From contig NZ_JPKR02000005.1 of NCBI RefSeq assembly GCF_000757425.2, forward strand, positions 372,001 through 436,000: a stretch of 64,000 nt of DNA, in the 5' to 3' direction. The notes beneath the pieces were generated by a model. The model ran no database searches, was not told the origin of the DNA, and saw nothing but the letters and a program-made list of their open reading frames with translations. Positions 62,989-64,000 of the stretch are shown piece by piece. Within the stretch, counting starts at the first letter, position 1. Each line of letters begins with the position of its first letter. Made by a program: the position numbers and the translations under genes. This DNA is from Tatumella morbirosei. GTDB lineage: Bacteria; Pseudomonadota; Gammaproteobacteria; Enterobacterales; Enterobacteriaceae.

Positions 62989-63057
62989 TCTGAAAGGTAT
63001 TGTCCGACAGTGATCTGCTTCCAGGGCAGTTCACCGGAATGACCAGACTGTCGGACA
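62963..63057. repeat. Three copies of TGTCCGACAG, two forming an inverted repeat
   Basis: TGTCCGACAG at 62963-62972 and 63001-63010 (direct) and its complement at 63048-63057. The last two extend to a perfect 11-base inverted repeat (TGTCCGACAGT, ACTGTCGGACA) with a 35-base loop. It may act as a terminator stem of the LysR gene, although there is no T-run, or as protein-binding sites. Confidence 0.5.
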
Positions 63058-63794
63058 GTACTGAGCCATCGTTTCATCCTGAAATTTTGAGAGTGCCTGG
63101 TTGATAAGTCATCACAGGGGCTTCAAAGCCGCCGCTGCAGTGTTCCGATGATTAAGCAGATTTTATCTTTAATCCCCACGAATTCTTCCTTTTTTCTTTT
63201 TATGGCTTATTTTGGGGTGTTTCTGAATGTCATTGTCCGCAGAATAGCCACCAAAATGACAGGTTATTTCCCTGGCAACTGAACATAACAGGCATTCGGT
63301 AATAGGATTTATTCAAAAATATATTAAGGAATAGGATTATTCCACCCCGAACGCAGGCCGGATAATCCATTCATTCTGGCGAGAAAACCTCTGTATTTAT
63401 GGCCACTACCGACTTTTATCTCCTGTTAACTAAAACTCACCGGCGATCACAGAAAAATCCACAATTATTTTCAAAACAGAGGCATAAAAACCTGCACTAT
63501 AACTTTAAATAATAGCAACCACCTTCTCTGAAGAATAATAACCTACAGAAAAATATACCGCGCAATGATATTTAAAATAAAAAAACAACCCACCCGGTTA
63601 AATTTAATTCACTTTTTACCCCTATCTCTGACATGTTAAAGTCATGGTATCCCTCACTCGTCAGGATTTTATTTTATTAGCCGACTGACTTTACTGAGGG
63701 ATGAGAATTTTTTATGGATAATTTCCTCTATGCAGCCTACGGGTTAATGATAACTCTGAGTAGCGCTGATGTTTTCATTTATCAGGGATTTGAT
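62989..63794 (+). other. Long AT-rich spacer before ecpA
   Basis: 806 bases without a convincing gene. It contains the repeat cluster at 63001-63057, a direct repeat AATAGGATT at 63301-63309 and 63330-63338 (29 bases apart, each followed by a T/A-rich ATTC), a TTCCT at about 63186 and an ATTCCTT on the other strand at 63325. The last 300 bases are rich in A and T and look like a fimbrial control region. The regulator gene ecpR, which precedes ecpA in E. coli, is not there. Confidence 0.5.
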
Positions 63795-64000
63795 ATGAAA
63801 CTTAATATATTCAGCGGAATGGTATTTTTATTTATTTTATTGCCCGTGACTTCTCAGGCATCAGAATCCACCGCGCAGGCCGTCGCAAGCTGGTCTGCGA
63901 CAGCAAAAAAAGACACGACCAGCAAACTGGTGGTAACCCCTCTGGGTTCACTGGCTTTTCAGTATGCAGAAGGTATTAAAGGCTTTAATACCCAACAAGG
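63795..64000 (+). CDS. ecpA: Common pilus major subunit EcpA, 5' part (runs off the window)
   Basis: The visible 68 codons start with a signal peptide ([20 protein letters not shown], cleaved near QAS) and continue [20 protein letters not shown] then [20 protein letters not shown], nearly the same as the mature start of E. coli common pilus subunit EcpA (MatB). An aggga site stands 6 bases before the ATG at 63795. An in-frame ATG at 63714 would add 27 residues in front of the signal peptide and has poorer spacing. The mature protein polymerises into adhesive pili; the rest of the operon (ecpB-E) should follow outside the window. Confidence 0.9.
   Translation, partial: MKLNIFSGMVFLFILLPVTSQASESTAQAVASWSATAKKDTTSKLVVTPLGSLAFQYAEGIKGFNTQQ

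Noticed and set aside
63714-63794. In-frame upstream start for ecpA
   Set aside because: Would place 27 non-signal residues before a normal signal peptide; the ribosome site is poorly spaced compared with the one at 63795.
1-64000. CRISPR arrays, tRNA/rRNA genes, insertion sequences, phage or toxin-antitoxin modules
   Set aside because: Looked for regularly spaced repeats, cloverleaf ends, transposase and integrase motifs and small paired frames; none was convincing.

Overview
The window is a piece of an enterobacterial chromosome (order Enterobacterales, moderate GC). Typical members of that order are present: Mn-superoxide dismutase, split alpha/beta glycyl-tRNA synthetase (glyQ/glyS, 303 and 689 aa), fdhD, mmuP/mmuM, yehS, yqgA, yjiH/yjiG, proP, sdaA and the start of the common-pilus gene ecpA. 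The mix of plant- and sugar-related accessory genes fits an Erwinia/Pantoea-like environmental or plant-associated species, but the family cannot be fixed from the sequence alone. No rRNA, tRNA, CRISPR array, insertion sequence, integrase or phage gene was found. Nearly all the DNA is coding.

Layout. 0-7 kb: 5' part of sodA, a class III aminotransferase divergent from a DeoR-type regulator, fdhD, glyS-glyQ. 7-13.7 kb: a small TTG-start protein, a GlxA-type regulator with an isochorismatase-family hydrolase, a LysE exporter with an AraC regulator, an SDR dehydrogenase, a YihS-like sugar isomerase, yehS. 13.8-18 kb: an aromatic-acid decarboxylase operon (UbiX-type prenyl-FMN synthase, AroY/LpdC-type UbiD decarboxylase, YqgA) divergent from a LysR gene and followed by the relic 3' end of a luciferase-like monooxygenase. 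18-26 kb: S-methylmethionine use (mmuP-mmuM), an oxalate/formate-type MFS transporter with a consensus sigma-54 promoter, and a Fur-type iron-siderophore ABC importer. 26-32.5 kb: a TetR-controlled tripartite drug pump (OMF, MFS, MFP) with a trailing DUF190 gene, then azlC-azlD divergent from an XRE-cupin regulator. 32.5-40.3 kb: a D-arabinitol operon (dalD, dalK, ABC importer) divergent from dalR, with a degraded azlD-like fragment on its far side. 40.3-46.8 kb: pxpB-pxpC, an MHS-family transporter, a DUF1445 protein and a VOC protein, between LysR regulators. 46.8-49.6 kb: yjiH-yjiG plus an M20 amidohydrolase behind apparent NtrC sites and a sigma-54 promoter. 49.7-56 kb: a family 28 polygalacturonase, an unrecognised protein, mtnB, a biotin/methionine sulfoxide reductase and an N-formylglutamate amidohydrolase. 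56-64 kb: an MFS exporter divergent from a LysR, proP, sdaA divergent from a LysR, a long AT-rich spacer, and the start of ecpA.

How it fits together. The theme is scavenging of carbon, nitrogen, sulfur and iron, with most small operons sitting beside a divergent regulator. The least expected signals are regulatory or evolutionary: two sigma-54 promoters with phased upstream repeats (oxalate-type MFS and yjiHG-amidohydrolase), two perfect hairpins bracketing the sugar-binding-protein gene of the arabinitol operon, two gene relics (azlD-like and luciferase-like), and a pxpBC cluster with no pxpA. I did not find a clear candidate for an entirely new defence or mobile system.
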